A stretch of DNA of 64,000 bases from positions 484,878 to 548,877 of the forward strand of contig VYZI01000068.1 in assembly GCA_013397695.1 (NCBI GenBank), given 5' to 3'. Within the stretch, counting starts at the first letter, position 1, and each line of letters begins with the position of its first letter. Of the stretch, positions 14,201-28,453 are shown in pieces. The notes beneath the pieces were generated by a model. That model saw nothing but the letters and a program-made list of their open reading frames with translations, did no database searches and was not told where the DNA came from. Position numbers and translations under genes: made by a program. This stretch comes from Centropus unirufus (taxonomy: Eukaryota; Chordata; Aves; Cuculiformes; Centropidae).

Positions 14201-17200
14201 TCTCAACCAATGTGATAGCAAGGAAAACAGAAATAGTTCTTCCACCTTCTATGGTTGTGACCATTATTAGCAAGTAATTTTTAATACCTGCACCAGGAAC
14301 TACTGAAAATGTATAGTGTTTAATTCTGATCATAAACGTGAATTTGATGAGGAACTATAAAAAACCTAAATTGTATGCCAATACATGCACTTCAATTTTC
14401 AGTACAGAGCCACCAGCTAAGGCTTGTTTGTTTCTGTATGGAGTCAAAAAAAAACTACATGATATCCCAGGATATCTTAAATTGTGTAAAATAGAAAAAA
14501 AACCTACATCCATATGCCAGCTTTTGAGCTGCTTCAAGCTGTTGTTTATGACTTTTTTTGTGTCCTGGCTTAGTAAAGCACTTAGGTTTATGTGGCAAAC
14601 CATTCTGTAGAATGGTTAGGAAACTCTTGCTGTACACGTTTTAAGTAGGAATAATCCTGGTTTACAGAGGACATGTGGCAATACGAGTGTCTAATTTCTC
14701 CTGCATACATCTTTCATTGACTATAGGAGAGAAGTAAATGCACAAAGGAATAAATTAACCCATTCAACAAAAATGCATTGCACATGAATACCCACCCTGG
14801 CTGAAGATTTTCTTGTTATATCCAACTGGCCATAATGTATTGTTTTACAAATTACCTTGATTTCAACAGTTTTCATAGTTCTGCGAATCTCTATTTGCTT
14901 GATGATTTTTTTTATCTACTATTCCTTATCAAAGCAGTTTTCTCTATTGGCTTCTAGTAATGATTTGTCTTCTAGAAACATTCAAATTTTAGTGCTCAAG
15001 TATGTGCACACACCTGTAAACTGCTAAATGTTGGCTACACACACAGACATACAGATTGCATGCATATGCAAAATGCAGGAATTATTCTGCAGAAACTTGC
15101 ATGCTGAAGGAAAAAGGTAAGAGAGATTGTCAAAATGTGCTAGTTGTCTGCAAACTCTTCTATACTTCTAGTTGTTTAAAATTCAGTGGATCTGCATTGG
15201 ATATATATACCCAACTGCCCCTCAATTATTAATTACCTGTTTGGCTGTCAGTCTTAGGAAAACTTCCTGTTCCCTTCCTGCTAATGACATTTCTAAATGT
15301 GTACTTACACGTTGCACAAGAATTGTCTGTGCTTGTATAGCTCTTGGAGAAAGCACTGACTTGCTTCATTCATAGCACAAATAAATTATCTGATATTGAC
15401 TCAGTGTATTTCCTTGTTTATTCCTGCCATTCATCTTTGATTTAATTGTTTCTGTTAAAGTGACTCTAATTTCTTCCCAAAGAAATTACTTACATATTAA
15501 ACTTGTCCCTTCAAGCTATTCCTTGTCTTTCTTGTGCATATTCCAAGTCCCTAATGAGATATTGCCTTCTTCTTGTGCAAACACTCCTATAAATTCACAA
15601 TCTGCATTATCCATATGTGTATTTTCCTAATTATCTGTGAACTGCTGGATTAAGGGTTTCCAATTCCAGGAGTTTGTACAGCAGTTTTTGTGTACAGTAC
15701 TCTGTATAACACATTTCTGATTTATTCAAATGAGAAAAATCTGAAGGCAAATTTCTAAGATTTCTCTGTCAGCTTTGGACACTCCAGCTCCTTTCTCTAC
15801 CAGCTTTGGATGTGACCCCTAGGCCCAGCTTGAAGAGCTGAAACATTAAACCATTAATTCCTCAGCATCACTTCCTTGCTAGTATGAGCCAGTAGGCTGG
15901 CTGTTCCTGAAACTTGTACAGGCGCTCCGGGTCATCTAGTTGGTGGCCTACAGGTCGTCCTGTGAATGGAAAGAACACGGGCACAACAATTCCCAGTATT
16001 TTTAGGTCAGCAGCATATAAAAGGGTATCTCTGTAATGCTTTATGCTTGTTATCATTTGGTGGGCAGCCTGCATTACAACTGCCATTGAGGCAGGAGATA
16101 AATTGGTACTGAGCCCTTGCTGCTCAGTGAGCATCCCACCAGGATTGTTTCTGGCACACTGTTGAAACTGGGATCTGAAAGGAGCAGTGGAAAAGCAGGA
16201 TGTGGCTGTGTAATTAAAGATTATGCCTCAACCTGTTTGCTCAGAAGGACAAACTTAATATTTCCCTGGCAACCTTTTTTTGCGATCTTCGTTTTATAGA
16301 CCTAAGCAGTTTGTTGACTCTGATGTTGCAGTTACTTCCTGCAAATACATTTCTTTTTCTGAAGTCCTGTTTTTGTAGTTAAAATATATATAAATGTTTT
16401 AATTTAGAGTGAATCTTTCTTTAATATATATAGGTCCAAAACCAGGATTTTTAACTAAACCTCAATAATTTCATTGCATTTGCAAGGTATTAAAATAGGA
16501 AAGCAAATGAATGTCTTCAACAAAATGCTTCTGGTGAAAAACAGAATAAATAATGATAAAAAAATTTTTTTTAGAAATAATTCAGTGGAGATTCATGTTG
16601 AGACTTTGGAAAACTGGCTGTAAATGGGCTGTGCCTTTGCAGGATAGAAAGAAGCTGAGCTCACAGTCAAAAACTAAGTAATGAGAAAAAATATTCCTAT
16701 GTGTAGTACATTGTTGTGAAATAATAATCAAGGTCTTTCTAAGGAAAAGGGCGTTAGGAAATTAAAATATAGTTAATATAGTGGTTTAAATGCATGTCAG
16801 CTTGTAGCAAGCTGAAAATAGGAGGGAATTATGCCTTCCTGTTGTTACAAAGCCTTTCTTTCTTTAAGTGGGAAGCAGTCAGTACTGGAGTGACTGAGAG
16901 GGTACATCTTGTTTAGCACCCTATTCTGCTGCAGGCACAGAAGATTAGCCGACCTCCAGGGTCATGCCTGACATTCTCAGAAGACCACAGAAAGATGCGC
17001 CGGTTGTATAAAATACTATTATTTATTTATTTTTTAACCCGTCAGTTTGGGAGAATTTGACATTCAAATGAAATAAAGTGGCTAATGAGAATCACAATGA
17101 AACAACATTGTGCAAAACATCAATTTGCAGTCACCAAAATGCGTCTTGTACTTGTGAACCCCATCCCTGAAGTTATGGCCAAGGAAGCAATTGTATGATT

Positions 17201-20200
17201 ACCTCTTTTTATCAAACAGCTTGCTTTCTAGCATGGGCAATTTTCCACAGCAATCCATCATACTGAGACACTGTTCCTCTGTGCCCCACCACACACACTA
17301 TGGATAACTATGGCAGCAGGGAACCCATATGTAATTACTGCAATGATATCCTCCACCAAACTGCATGAATTGGTTGCAAAGGAAGGTCACAAAATATGTG
17401 TTGCTCCTGCTGCCACACTAAAAGGAGCTCCAACATCAGACACATTTTGTAACCTGCTTCTTTAGCTCTGCAGCTCCCTCTCAATATTTTCTTTTTTTAA
17501 TCTTCCAAATTAGAGTGGTATTTTAATCATAAGGCTTTGAAATCACCAATTTGTTTATTGCCTTTGAAAATATTAATGTACTTAAATGAGAAAAATACTG
17601 AGAGGTACAAGATCTGACTGCTCCTGCAACACACAAAAATACATGAAAGCCTTTCACACAATTAACTAGATTTATTGTTGTTGTTTTTTGGGTTTTTTTT
17701 TATATAGCAAAGAAAAGAGCAATCTAATAAAGGAATCGAACAAACAAGACATCCTCTATGAAGTTGAGCTGGTAATTTTGAGATTTCTGTTTTCCTCTTT
17801 GCACTGATATGAAACAGCGGGTGATTTTCTTTAACTATGAAGGGCACAGTAAATTAATATTGCCAAAAGGCATTGAGGAAGACACAATCCACTGCTAATA
17901 AAATATTGATAAAGAAGTGAAATTTTTGTCGCATTAAGTATGCTTCGCATTTTGGTGCTCTATAAGAAAAACTGAGAGCGCAGCATTTAATCCAATCCCC
18001 ATCTATTAATGAAAATCTCATTTCAAGAGATGAAAACAGTTTGGAGTAGAGGCAATTTTTAAAAGATGCATATCTTTCTGCAGTTATTATGCAGACTACA
18101 TGCCTTATTCAGATGTGTGTCTGTATACCAGCACACAAATTAGAGACATAAGAATACTTACAGCCATACACAGAGACCAAACACTTCAGAAAAACGATTT
18201 AAAGCTTCAAATACAAAGTTCTTTACTGTTCTATGTAAGTTTCCTTGTGTAAAGTGTATCCTCAACCCTTACTCACTACCTGCTCTCCAACCTTATTATG
18301 GATATGTAATGAATAGGTGTAGTCAGCTCCAAATGGAAATGCAGGAGTACTCTTTATGACTGACCTTCTCATTATGTACTGGGAGGACATTTCTCACTCT
18401 CCCCTTCACAGAGACTGAGCAGCCCTTCCAGAAATCACACAGGAAGTCTCAGGTTGGATGCTCAAATTGCAACCACCTGTGAAACAATTTGTTTCGGTGG
18501 TGTACTACCCTCCCACAGGGATTAGGTCTTGGAGGACAGGTCAGTCTCCAGGGTAGCACTGGGTTGCACTGACTGTAGAACTGTTGTCCTTTCTTATCCT
18601 TCAAACTCTTGCCATGTTGACAACCAGCCTTCCAAACAGCATCGGGCAACCCTCTCATCCTGCTGAGTGCCAGGAGAAATGTCTTTTCTGGTATTTGCAG
18701 CAAAATTGTGGGGTTCTGTGCAGAGCAACATGCTGCAAAGAGCTATTTGTCAGTGTCCAGCCTGGATTTATTCCCGGAGTACAATCCACCCTGTGGGCTG
18801 AAGGAGACAGCACGGCTGAGAGAAGGAAAAAAAAAAAAAAGAACCATTTTAGTTTAAAATAAAGAAAGAAAGCTAATAAAGTGGTGAGGAAAATATTCCA
18901 AGTAATTAGTGTAGCTTATTTTAGTAATAGATTTTTGAAAATAGGCGTTTTTAATAGAAGGTGTCTGCTCATCTTCAGCAGTGCTGCCATCTTGGCCTAT
19001 ATATACGCTTTTTTTGTCAAGGAACAGTTACAGGGAGCAACGCCTGTCCCTCTGACAGACTGCCTCCTGCTATGGATATAACCATGCCTACATGCCACAA
19101 TTAGGCTGTGGCAGTGCCTCATGACCATGCCCAGCAATCCAAGATATGTGGGAGTTACAGGAGCATCACATCCTCTGGTGAGGCTGTCGAGGAAATGTAG
19201 ACTGTAGAGAAAATGAGATTATTGAGAAAATGTGGTCCATATGGTGCTGGGCTGGGAGCAGGACAGATTCTCCTTCTGGGGATCAAAGGGAGCCTTCCTG
19301 CTTTGTAACCCACTGGATCTGGTGCCTTGAAATGCAGACTGCCTGTAACACACATGGCACTAACCTTGCCCTTTGGTTGGTTCAGCCCACAGTGATTTTC
19401 TCTGGTTTTCTCCCTGGTTTTCAGCTCAGAAGAACAGCCCCCAGTTTCTGGGTATACTTCATGTGCAGCATTTGGGACAAGTAGACTTTCAAAGCCTAGC
19501 TGTTTCAGTGCAAGTGCAATATAGTGAGTACCCTACCAAGGGTCCCAAGTGTTGAACTGGGATATTTTTCCCCCCATGGAAGGTAGAAAGAGGGTTTCAC
19601 AGCATAATGGAATATTTGAGAGCTGAAAAAAAACCTATCACTGTTAAAAGAACACCTTTTCCTAGTAGTGCCTGGGCTGTGAAAAGCTGAGAGGTTTGAA
19701 ATAGATACTTGGGAAATGTAATTTTCTTCTGTGATACATTTCCTATCCTTACGTCTTAGAGACCTCAGTTTGATTTTGTTACACATGAGTTATTTCCACG
19801 CTCAAAATATTTTTAAGAGATTTGTTCGAGATTATGTAGTAAATAATTGATTTGCCCCCGATACTGTATTTTTCATCTAGCTGGGTCGTGGAGCACATAG
19901 AATAAATGCCTCAAAAAAGCAGCAATCCCTTTAACCCACTGCTGAAAGCTAGAATGAATCTTACGGTTTTTGTGAACTGTATTTTCACTGTTTTCAAAGC
20001 AACTCAGTGTTACATTCCCACAACGACCAGTGTCCTGTAAAGCATTTCCGAAGAAAAAGTCAAAGGAAACCATAAACCAATATTTCTTCCCAAAGACGAG
20101 GGTTGATACGTCCAGCCATTCGCACTACCCACAGGCCTTCTATGTTAGTTTTCTGCTCTTTAAAGCTTACATTTACCTGGAGGTTTGGACTGGGGTTTGT

Positions 20201-21098
20201 TATTGCTGCCTGTGAGTCTCCCACATGCTGGTGTTTTTCAAGGAATACTCCACAGATCCTTTATTGGTAACCACCAAGGGAATGAGAATTTATTGATGAT
20301 ACCCATTTAAAGAAACTGCAAAGAGAAAGAAGCAAAAGTCTGTTTTGTTTTTTGTTTTTTTAAATAATCTTTTGCCTGTTTTTTTCAAATAAAAGTATTT
20401 TTCAGTTTTAAACAGAGAAAGCAAAGTGGACCCAGTGGTATAACACATAGAAATATTCACTAACAGATTTCACAGAATACTAAAACTATAAACCTGTCTT
20501 TCCTTTAATTAAACTACCAAAGCAGTTAATCTTTTAACAGAAGAGTTATTGCCCTGAAATGAAAGAATGGAAGGGAGCGGGCAAAAAAACCCATAATAAA
20601 TTAAATCTCTCACCTTTAATTATTTAGTATGTCATAATATTTATGTGAAGCTTCTAATTTTTACATGTCTGTATGTCACAGAGCTTGTAATCTATGCCAG
20701 TGTGCTGGACCTCAAGCATGGGGCATAGCTCTCATTTCCCTGTGTCTCGGCTTTCAATCACTGCATTTCTGCACCCTTCCTCCAGAATTCCCCTCCCTTA
20801 GTGTTATGGAATAAAAAGGCAGCTCAGGTTGCCATGGAAACCTTAATTTTTACTTCAGCAGCTTGTTTGCTGAGAAGATTTCCATCTTTAAAATGGCATT
20901 AATTTTTCGAAGTGTAATTATTTGTACAAACACATTTCTTTTGCAGTGTTTGAATGGCTGAAAGTGGACATAGTGGGAATCTAATTTAGAGTAAGGCTTT
21001 CATGTGGCTGGGAGTAACAATTCAAGAGAAAGTACAGGAGTGACCTCTGTAACTATTTATCCTTGATAATTCGCAGGGCTACATCTTGATTAACCAGT
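11261..21098. other. Unassigned intronic sequence
   Basis: Nearly 10 kb with no recognised exon, RNA gene or mobile element. Simple A/T runs occur, including short TA tracts near 12940, 16385 and 16425 and an A14 run at 18827-18840. Several 60-90-codon frames are present but match nothing I know. Presumed MTUS2 intron. Confidence 0.5.
18827..18840. repeat. Poly(A) run
   Basis: Fourteen consecutive A residues. No gene-like sequence precedes it, so it is a simple repeat, not evidence for a processed pseudogene. Confidence 0.8.
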
Positions 21099-21737
21099 TG
21101 TCATGGTTTAGCCCGACATGGCTAAATCTCAGCAGCTAAAACTATGCAGTTGAGCTCCGAAATCCCTCCTCCACACACACATCCACAGGGAAAGAGAAGA
21201 GGGAAATGAGAGGAAAAGGACTTGTGGGTTGGAAACTAAAACTACAGCTTTAATGAAATTATGATGATAATAATAATTAGAAAGTAATAAAATATATACA
21301 AATCTATGAGGTGACGTCCCCACCTCTTTAGAGCCAACACGAGGGAATCGGTCTCACAGCTAGGAGGGAGCTGGACTCAAAAACTACATTTGGAAACACA
21401 CAGTTCTGGGATCAGGAACAACCCGAAAGACAAGGTCCTCCCTGGACATTGGCCATCACAGAAGAGAGAGAGATCCTTGTGGTCTCTCAATTTTATACCA
21501 AGTATGACATGCATGGGATGGAATCCTCTATTGGTCAGCTGAGGGTCACCTGCCCTGTTTGCCCTTCCTTGCAGGTGCAGCTCCCTTCCACCAGCTTGAG
21601 GATGGCCTTGGTTAAGTGTAAACCATGGTCTTATTTCATACCAATGCCCTATGTTATCACTTTGGGAAAAGAGAACAGTTGCTTACAGCAACTGAATAAT
21701 TGAAAAAACTAACCCAAATTTAGCTCAAAACACAGCA
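21099..21737 (-). mobile_element. Solo LTR of an endogenous retrovirus
   Basis: A 639-bp unit with TG...CA ends (TGTCATGG on the left, CACAGCA on the right). It is flanked by CCAGT (21094-21098) and CCAAT (21738-21742), a 5-bp target duplication with one mismatch. The overall layout matches an LTR type widespread in birds: a terminal block near TGTCATGGTTTAGCCC, a T/A-rich ATGATAATAATAATT-like block and a mid-element TATA region. Transcription would run on the minus strand, with a CCAAT box, TATA box and an ATTAAAG-type poly(A) signal (21248-21254) in that order. No gag, pol or env sequence flanks it, so it is a solo LTR left by recombination. A 5-bp duplication would suit an ERVL-like element, but the class is not established. 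Confidence 0.8.
21491..21534 (-). promoter_or_regulatory. LTR U3 promoter boxes (CCAAT and TATA)
   Basis: On the minus strand a CCAAT box (complement of ATTGG at 21530-21534) lies about 33 bp upstream of TATAAAA (complement of 21491-21497). This is the normal spacing for a polymerase II core promoter, so the LTR still has recognisable promoter elements. They would drive transcription antisense to MTUS2. Activity is not shown by sequence alone. Confidence 0.5.
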
Positions 21738-24700
21738 CCAATATGTTTTCATAACTCAGTGGACACTCAAGGGTTTTCCATCAGAAGAATTGATGTAATC
21801 CTTTAGGCATGTGCATATTGTCTTTGGAAATTATGACTTGTAGCACATTGGGAAGTGAACAATAAAAGTCTATAGAGACTTTAGCCTGTGATCTATTTTA
21901 TATTTGTGGCAGTTTTCAGCAACTCTTTTGAAAATCAAGCACTTTTGTAGTTTCTTAAGCACAAGAAGAACCCTAAAAAGAATATTTTTCACAGTACCAA
22001 AAGATGCAGTGATATACTTTGCATGGTATCAGCATGACCCATCTACAAGTCACCAGGAGTCACAGTAACAAAATGACTGTGGCATTTTGGAAATGCAAAG
22101 ATCAGGCCTGAGGAAACCCAACGTTCTGGTTTAAATTCAAAGGAGAACTAGTAAAAATTGGAATTATTTTAGATACCATTTTTAAATGAAAACTGAGTTT
22201 CATCTCTTCATCTTGAGAGAGGAAACGAAACCTCAACATCTATAAAAAGTAACTGACTCTGGAAATAACAGCAGTTTGTAATTCATAAGTAGTTTCATGT
22301 ATCTTTCCTGTATCACTCTTTTGGGTGATACCCACCCATCTAGCAATGCCCACCTTCCTTACAGACAGAAGAAAACAGAAATCAGAAAAAATCCTGGAGG
22401 GAAAAATTCATGGGTGCAGGGAAAAGGGGAACATGGCTAAGCAGTGTTACAAGGGTGTCTCTTAGGTTAATCCTGTATGGGCACTCAAATCCTGTTCAAC
22501 TCGTGATTAAAGGGCATGAGCCACATCAGTACAAAGTGGCTTGGCAAGCTTCTGCTGCTGGTTTGATTGAACATGGAAAGCCATGTCACTGTCAGAAATG
22601 TAAGCACTGAAAGTGTGCAACAAAATGAACTCGGCAATAAACCAGGTTAAGAAAAAGATATTTCAGCCCATCATAACCACTGTTCTCTAGCACTGTGAGA
22701 CTGATAATACCTATATGCATCTATAATGAGTCAGTGTGCTCCGGTGTTCCGGAGTCCTTCCCCTCTCAGGCTTTTGCATAACTTCAGAAAGAGCTTCTAC
22801 AAGTGGCCTGGGACATCAGCATCCAAAGGAACTGGTTTGACAGAGACTCATGGGATTTCAAATTTTTCTCAGGTTTCATGATCAATTCTGACAACTCCCT
22901 TTCATTGCATCAGCAATGAACGATTGCCAATTTCTTTCAGATTTCTTTCTTTCAGAGCTGAGGAGTCTACATGCTCATTGGTACCATTTGCCACTTTTTA
23001 TTTTTTCTGATTGCAGTATTTTTTCACATTTTTTTTAAGTGTGGTCTATTTCTGTGATCCATCCATCTGCATATCTGGCATCATCTCTTGTTTGTGTGGC
23101 CTCACTGACTTTACGTGCATGCTCCCAGCTTGCAACCCGGATGTGTGCATCCCTGGGGAATGTGCAAGTGCATTGTGTTCGCTGTGTTTCTAATGCTCTC
23201 TGACTGCTTCTCACGTTAACCTAATTTAAAGCAAACAACGTGTGTCAACACAAAATCTGTGATTTCTATTTAAAAAAATCCATAAGGGCAACATATAATC
23301 TCCAAATTCTGTTCCGGACTACAGGTCGTGCTGTGAAAATCAGTGTGGTTATATGAAGTTTATTGACCAGTAAGTGGTTCAGAATTTCTAGTAATATCCA
23401 TAGACGGTTATTGTTATTAAGTCAAGTGGCAGACATGCTTTATTAACTTCTGCAGAACAAGGGTGCTCTGTGACAGTGTAATCTTTCAGTCTTACCTTCT
23501 GCTCTGTCATCACGTGTTTACAAAATTGCCTCTGACATTCTTCCCCTGAATCGTATCACAAACCACCAGCTGAAAGATTATTTCAGGAAAGATGAGTAGG
23601 AAAGAAGGATCTTGCATAGTTTATCCGAGGCATGGGCATCACTGATAGGATTTATTTATATCAAAACCAAATTGTCTTTATTTTCAGGAAGCCATAGTAA
23701 AATAGACTCAAAATGATTGTGCTGTTTTGGTTTAGTTAAACAGGTAAAAAAAAAAAGCATAATATGTCCTACACCGGATTTCACTGTAAATAATCAAAAG
23801 TCTGAAAAAATGGAATACTGTTTCCCAATGGACTTAAATATTTAAATTTCATATAATTTTATTTAACCCAGTGTACATTATTTTTCCTTCACTTAGCAAA
23901 CATGGCATATGGCTGAAAAATAAGTGATTGCTTATTACTGATAGCTCTGAGGAGCCTGGCAATTGCTCCCTCTGTTTTTCATAGCTTGGGATTCACTAGT
24001 CAATGCATGCTTGGTTGAAAGAAGAAATTCCTTTGGAATTGATAAGCAAATGCTTTAAAATCTTAGTGCAGCTCTGACCTGTGGGGCAACCTCTGCGCTG
24101 CTCTCACAACCGGTACATACATTGGTAAACATTGTCAATATACATGGCTTGAATAAGTCTTGTGCTCCTGGGGTTTCAAAATCGCCATGAGATTAATTTG
24201 ATACTCATGGCTGCTGCAAGTGAGCCTAAGTGACCTCACTGCAAAAATCTACAGATCACTATAGTGTTGATCTGTTTTGTTGTTTTTTGTTTTTATTTTT
24301 TTAGCAAAATTGCAAAAACCAAAAGGATAAGTGAAAGAATTGTGACAATATAACAAACAGTCCTTTTATGTCCTACATATAGAATGTACAAGAGGGGTTA
24401 TGTGAGGTGGAAAGATTTTTGAATAATATTGTAGCATGCCAGACTTATGCCCACATAACACACACCCTTGGTGGTGAGTTTTCAAGGGGTTTTCCGAGTC
24501 TGGCAGTGGCTGAAGAATTGAATTTGCTCTTTAACTAGTGAAGGGTGAGAGCTGGGAATTTGCTGTGGTTAGGTTGTGGTATTTTCTTGAATTATATTAA
24601 ATTCAGAAAAAAAATTAAGCTTTCTCAGCAATGTCCCAATATCAGAATTGTGTGTATTTTTAATATTTTTTTTCTTGTTACATTCCTTATATGAGAAGAA

Positions 24701-26398
24701 TGCTTTAATAAAATTATATATTCTTGAGAGAATCCCCAGAGGCAGCCACCCTCAAGGATATCCCCTGAACACATCCAGTGTGCACAGTGCCTCCAGGAAG
24801 GAGGCAAATCAATTCAGTCACTGTAGTGTGTAAAGGGAGATTTAACAGTTTTTCACAAAATGACCAGCATAGAGACACTGGAAAACCAGTGTAAATGGAG
24901 TCTTCCCATACAAGCTTGCGAAGACAGTAAATAGAAAGAATAGTTACAGTGAGGAAAAGCAATTGTCAAAGCTAAGAGAGAAAAATAACATCACCTTCAA
25001 CAAAATGATAACAGTTAATTCTTGGGCTCATGGGCTGCAATGCCTCTGCCAACATCATTTTGTAAAATCATTTTCATTCTCCATTGCCTATTTACACTTG
25101 GTGTGAAAGATGATGCAGATGCAGCATGAAAAATGATGGAGTCAGAATCTACATTCTGATATCAAATGTCCATCTGATTCAACCTAGAAAGAAAAATTGT
25201 GTTGTTTGTTTATTTACTGCCCTGGCTACATTACTCAGCTTTCTGTCAATGTCACTACTTGGTGTCAGTGTTGTCTAGTGCTTCCCGGTGTCCTCAGTGC
25301 TCCTCAGGGCTCTGCAGGCAGCAACCTCTCCCTCCTCATCACTTGAAACTTGGGAAATAACATGTTATCACATTGTGTCCTGAAAGTTATCAAATGTTAT
25401 TCAGCCAGAGGGCTGGCAGGCTAAGGCAAGAAATGCAATTTGAAAGGTGAAGATAATCCTGGAAATATCCTCTGACTATATCATCCCAGCACAAAGGTTT
25501 TGGGAGATGTTTGGGTGGTGCCTGCTCCATTCAGCTGCACCCTGTACAGGATGCACTGAGCTCTTTCAGTGATGAGAGCAGCATAAAAGCAAAAATAACT
25601 CCTGCAGATTTCAGACGAGGGAGGTTGAAGAACTGTGCGGGCACCAGGACCCATGAAAGGATGCAAATCATCAAGCGGATGGTCACAAGGACCTGTCGTG
25701 GTGAGCTGGGAGGGCATGGTGGACCACTTAATGGATATTTTGGCACAGCTATTGCCTCTCAACTGGCTATGGGGTGTTTTGGAACAGATTGCATCCCTAG
25801 GGAGTCTGGCAGCCCTGCACAAGGCAGGGGCTGTTTGGGCTTAAAATGCAACCGGCTGCATTATGCTCTACAATATAAAGCATGTCCAGGGTTGGAGCTG
25901 TGCTGAAGTGCTTATACATAGCACCTCCAAACACAAGTCCTACACTATGAGTAGGAATTTCCCCCACAACAAAACTGAAAGGTGAGTGACATGTGGCAGG
26001 CCACAGCTCAGACAGAGGAGGGAGGCAGGGACAGGCTTAGATATTCTCAGACCTTGTAATCCTGTCACCTGTCAAACCTTGCTAGTGTTTGCGTGGAAGC
26101 AAAGTGCTCCTCTCTTTAACTTCAGCCAGGTCCTGTATATTGTGCTTCAGACTGCTGTACAACAAATCCAGCTTTTTAGAGTTAGTGCTGCCTGCGCAGA
26201 GGTTTCTTAAGTTCTCAACTTTAAACAGTTGTAGCATATTGCCGGGGCTTTATCAGATACGAGCACATCTAAAATCATTCTCATTTGTATGAATCTATTT
26301 TTTGCAAATGCAGATGCTAAAAAACATTTGTGTTTCTTATAATCCAATGAAATACTGTTTTGGAAACACGTGGTTTGGTGTTTCTGTAAGCTGAAATA
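21738..26398. other. Unassigned intronic sequence
   Basis: No exon or mobile element was recognised. A small CpG-containing inverted repeat (CTCCGG/CCGGAG, 4-nt spacer) lies at 22739-22754. The stretch 25480-25910 is richer in GC than its surroundings and open on both strands (131 codons +, 113 codons -). Neither product resembles a known family, and such overlap is expected of a GC-rich patch. Confidence 0.5.
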
Positions 26399-26485
26399 TA
26401 GAATCATAGACTCACGAGGTTGGAAAAGACCTTTGAGACCATCAAGCCCAACTGTTCCTGTCCTCTACTAAATCATACTCCTAAG
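26399..26485 (-). mobile_element. CR1 3'-end stub
   Basis: About 87 bp matching the extreme 3' end of CR1 in reverse orientation. It has the tail 8-mers, then a GAGGTTGGAAAAGACCTTT-type block, then a CTACTAAATCATACTCC block. Severe 5' truncation is typical of CR1. It carries no coding part. Confidence 0.88.
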
Positions 26486-28453
26486 CAAATATTAAGCTGT
26501 GTTCTTGTAGCTAGGATATGAGAATACAAAAGCCCATGATATTTACAGGGAAAGGTAATATTCTTTGTTAGACTGTCTGACAGAGCTAGGGAAAAAATAA
26601 GCAAGATTTCAGACACACGAGGTGTTCCTCAGGTCTGATAGAGGTGTCATGAGCTTTAAACTATATTTACACTACTTTGAGCTTAAGTTGATTATCTTAA
26701 TTGTCAGATGAATTAAAAGAAAAAAATCCTTGGTACTTGAGGAGGACATTAGAAAAGGAAGAGATGAAAAAGGCATTATTTCTTCTAGGACAAAGAAAGA
26801 AAAGTAATAATCACTTGCAAAATAGCAAGGGTCTAACTGGGAGTGAGAAAAATTGTGCTGTAAAGCCACCTTCTCCTTTGAGTCCATAATTTTAAGTGTC
26901 GACTTGAGTTACGAATGTCAATTCCTACACCCAGCTTTTGAAAATGTTTTTGAGGCTTCCGTGGGGCCAAGGGCTGAGAAGTCAGAGACGGAGTGGCCAT
27001 TTTGTGGAAACAGATTTCCCACTGACAACTGGTATCACTGTCCCCTGTCGATTATCTGCAACATCCTTGTTCCGGCAGTTTTGGGAGTGTATGTGGTGCA
27101 TGGGGTAGAGAGTAGAATGTCTGGGGCTGCAGGATGCCCAGACTGTGATGTTTCTGGCGTGTGAAGCAGTTACTGAATGGGGTTTCATTATGCTGATAAC
27201 ACGTTGGCAGATTTGGGGTTTAGGGGTCTCTGACATGGAGCTATATCATGATTTGTAATAATTTTGCTGCTGATGCTAACATCTTTGTGATGAACACAAG
27301 TATATTACCAGTGGGGCTTTCATTTTTTAGTCTGTTAAGTGTATACATTATCCATGCCCTTAAACACAAGTCCTTGTTGGGTGTAGGGGCAGCTTTCTTA
27401 AGAAAATTTTGATTGATGACATGGTTATTGCCAGTGTTTTCAGGGCACATCAAGGGTGATATAACCATAGCCTTTTTAATATCTTTTCAATGCCTGTTGC
27501 ACTCTGGAAGTTGGATTACAGCCTTGTGGGCACTGAAAACGTTTCAAATTTGGTAGTGTGGAAAACTGACATAAATGCAAAAAGCAGGATTAGAAAGTGG
27601 ATTGGAAAGTGAATTTGGAACAGAAGCCTCATCTACAGTACGTCTAAATTACAACATAAGAAGGCCCGTGAAACAGCTGGGGAAAAAAAAAAAAGATCTT
27701 GTTCTACTGAGTAGAAAAAGACAGAAAAACAAAGAAAGTTATGTTGAGGTTTGGGGGGGAATATTTATCAAATCACACCTGAAGATTTTGTTAAGATGTA
27801 CACATCATGGTTTCCTTTTTTAGAATGCTATGTTTGGGTTTTTATCCTGTCCTTACATTTAGTCACTTTTTTCTTTTTTTTTCATCGTGAATTTATTTTT
27901 ATATGAGAGATGTTTTGTTTGAGGCTTTCTTCATGAGGTGAAAACCAGAAGTGAAATGGGTAAAATTCTGAGCAGTGTAGGTGTCCGTTCAGATTACAGC
28001 TTTCAACTCCACCTGTAAGCTTGCAAAGAGAAATACAAAACGAAAGTTAAAAATGGCTCCGATGGAATTGAGGGACCTATTTGTTCAGGGTCACATCTAA
28101 GGATAAATGCTGGAGGAAGAGAGTGTCCTGGATTTTGGCAATTCCTCATTAGAAGATATGGGGCCAGTTCTTCCACTGGCACTGCACCATCAAAGACTTT
28201 AGTGGGAATTACCCCATGGTTGCTTGCCTACCCCCTTATTTGCAGCACAGCCTCTGCTGTCTCAGGAGGAAGCTTTTCTGTTGTATTTTGAGGGGGGAAT
28301 TTTTTTACTTCTTGCGTTCTCCAGCCACTCTGCTGGTTGAGCCTTTCACAGCACAGAAGCCGCATGGCAAGTCCTACTGCTGGGTGGAGATTACCCAAAG
28401 GCGGTGGAATCCTAATAAAAATTTCTTCAAACTGTGATTCATCTAAGTTTAAA

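Noticed and set aside
18827..18860. Poly(A) run as the tail of a processed pseudogene
   Set aside because: No gene-like sequence or target duplication is found upstream.
25981..25990. GTGAGT donor-like site after AACTGAAAG
   Set aside because: No upstream acceptor with a coding-like segment could be paired with it.
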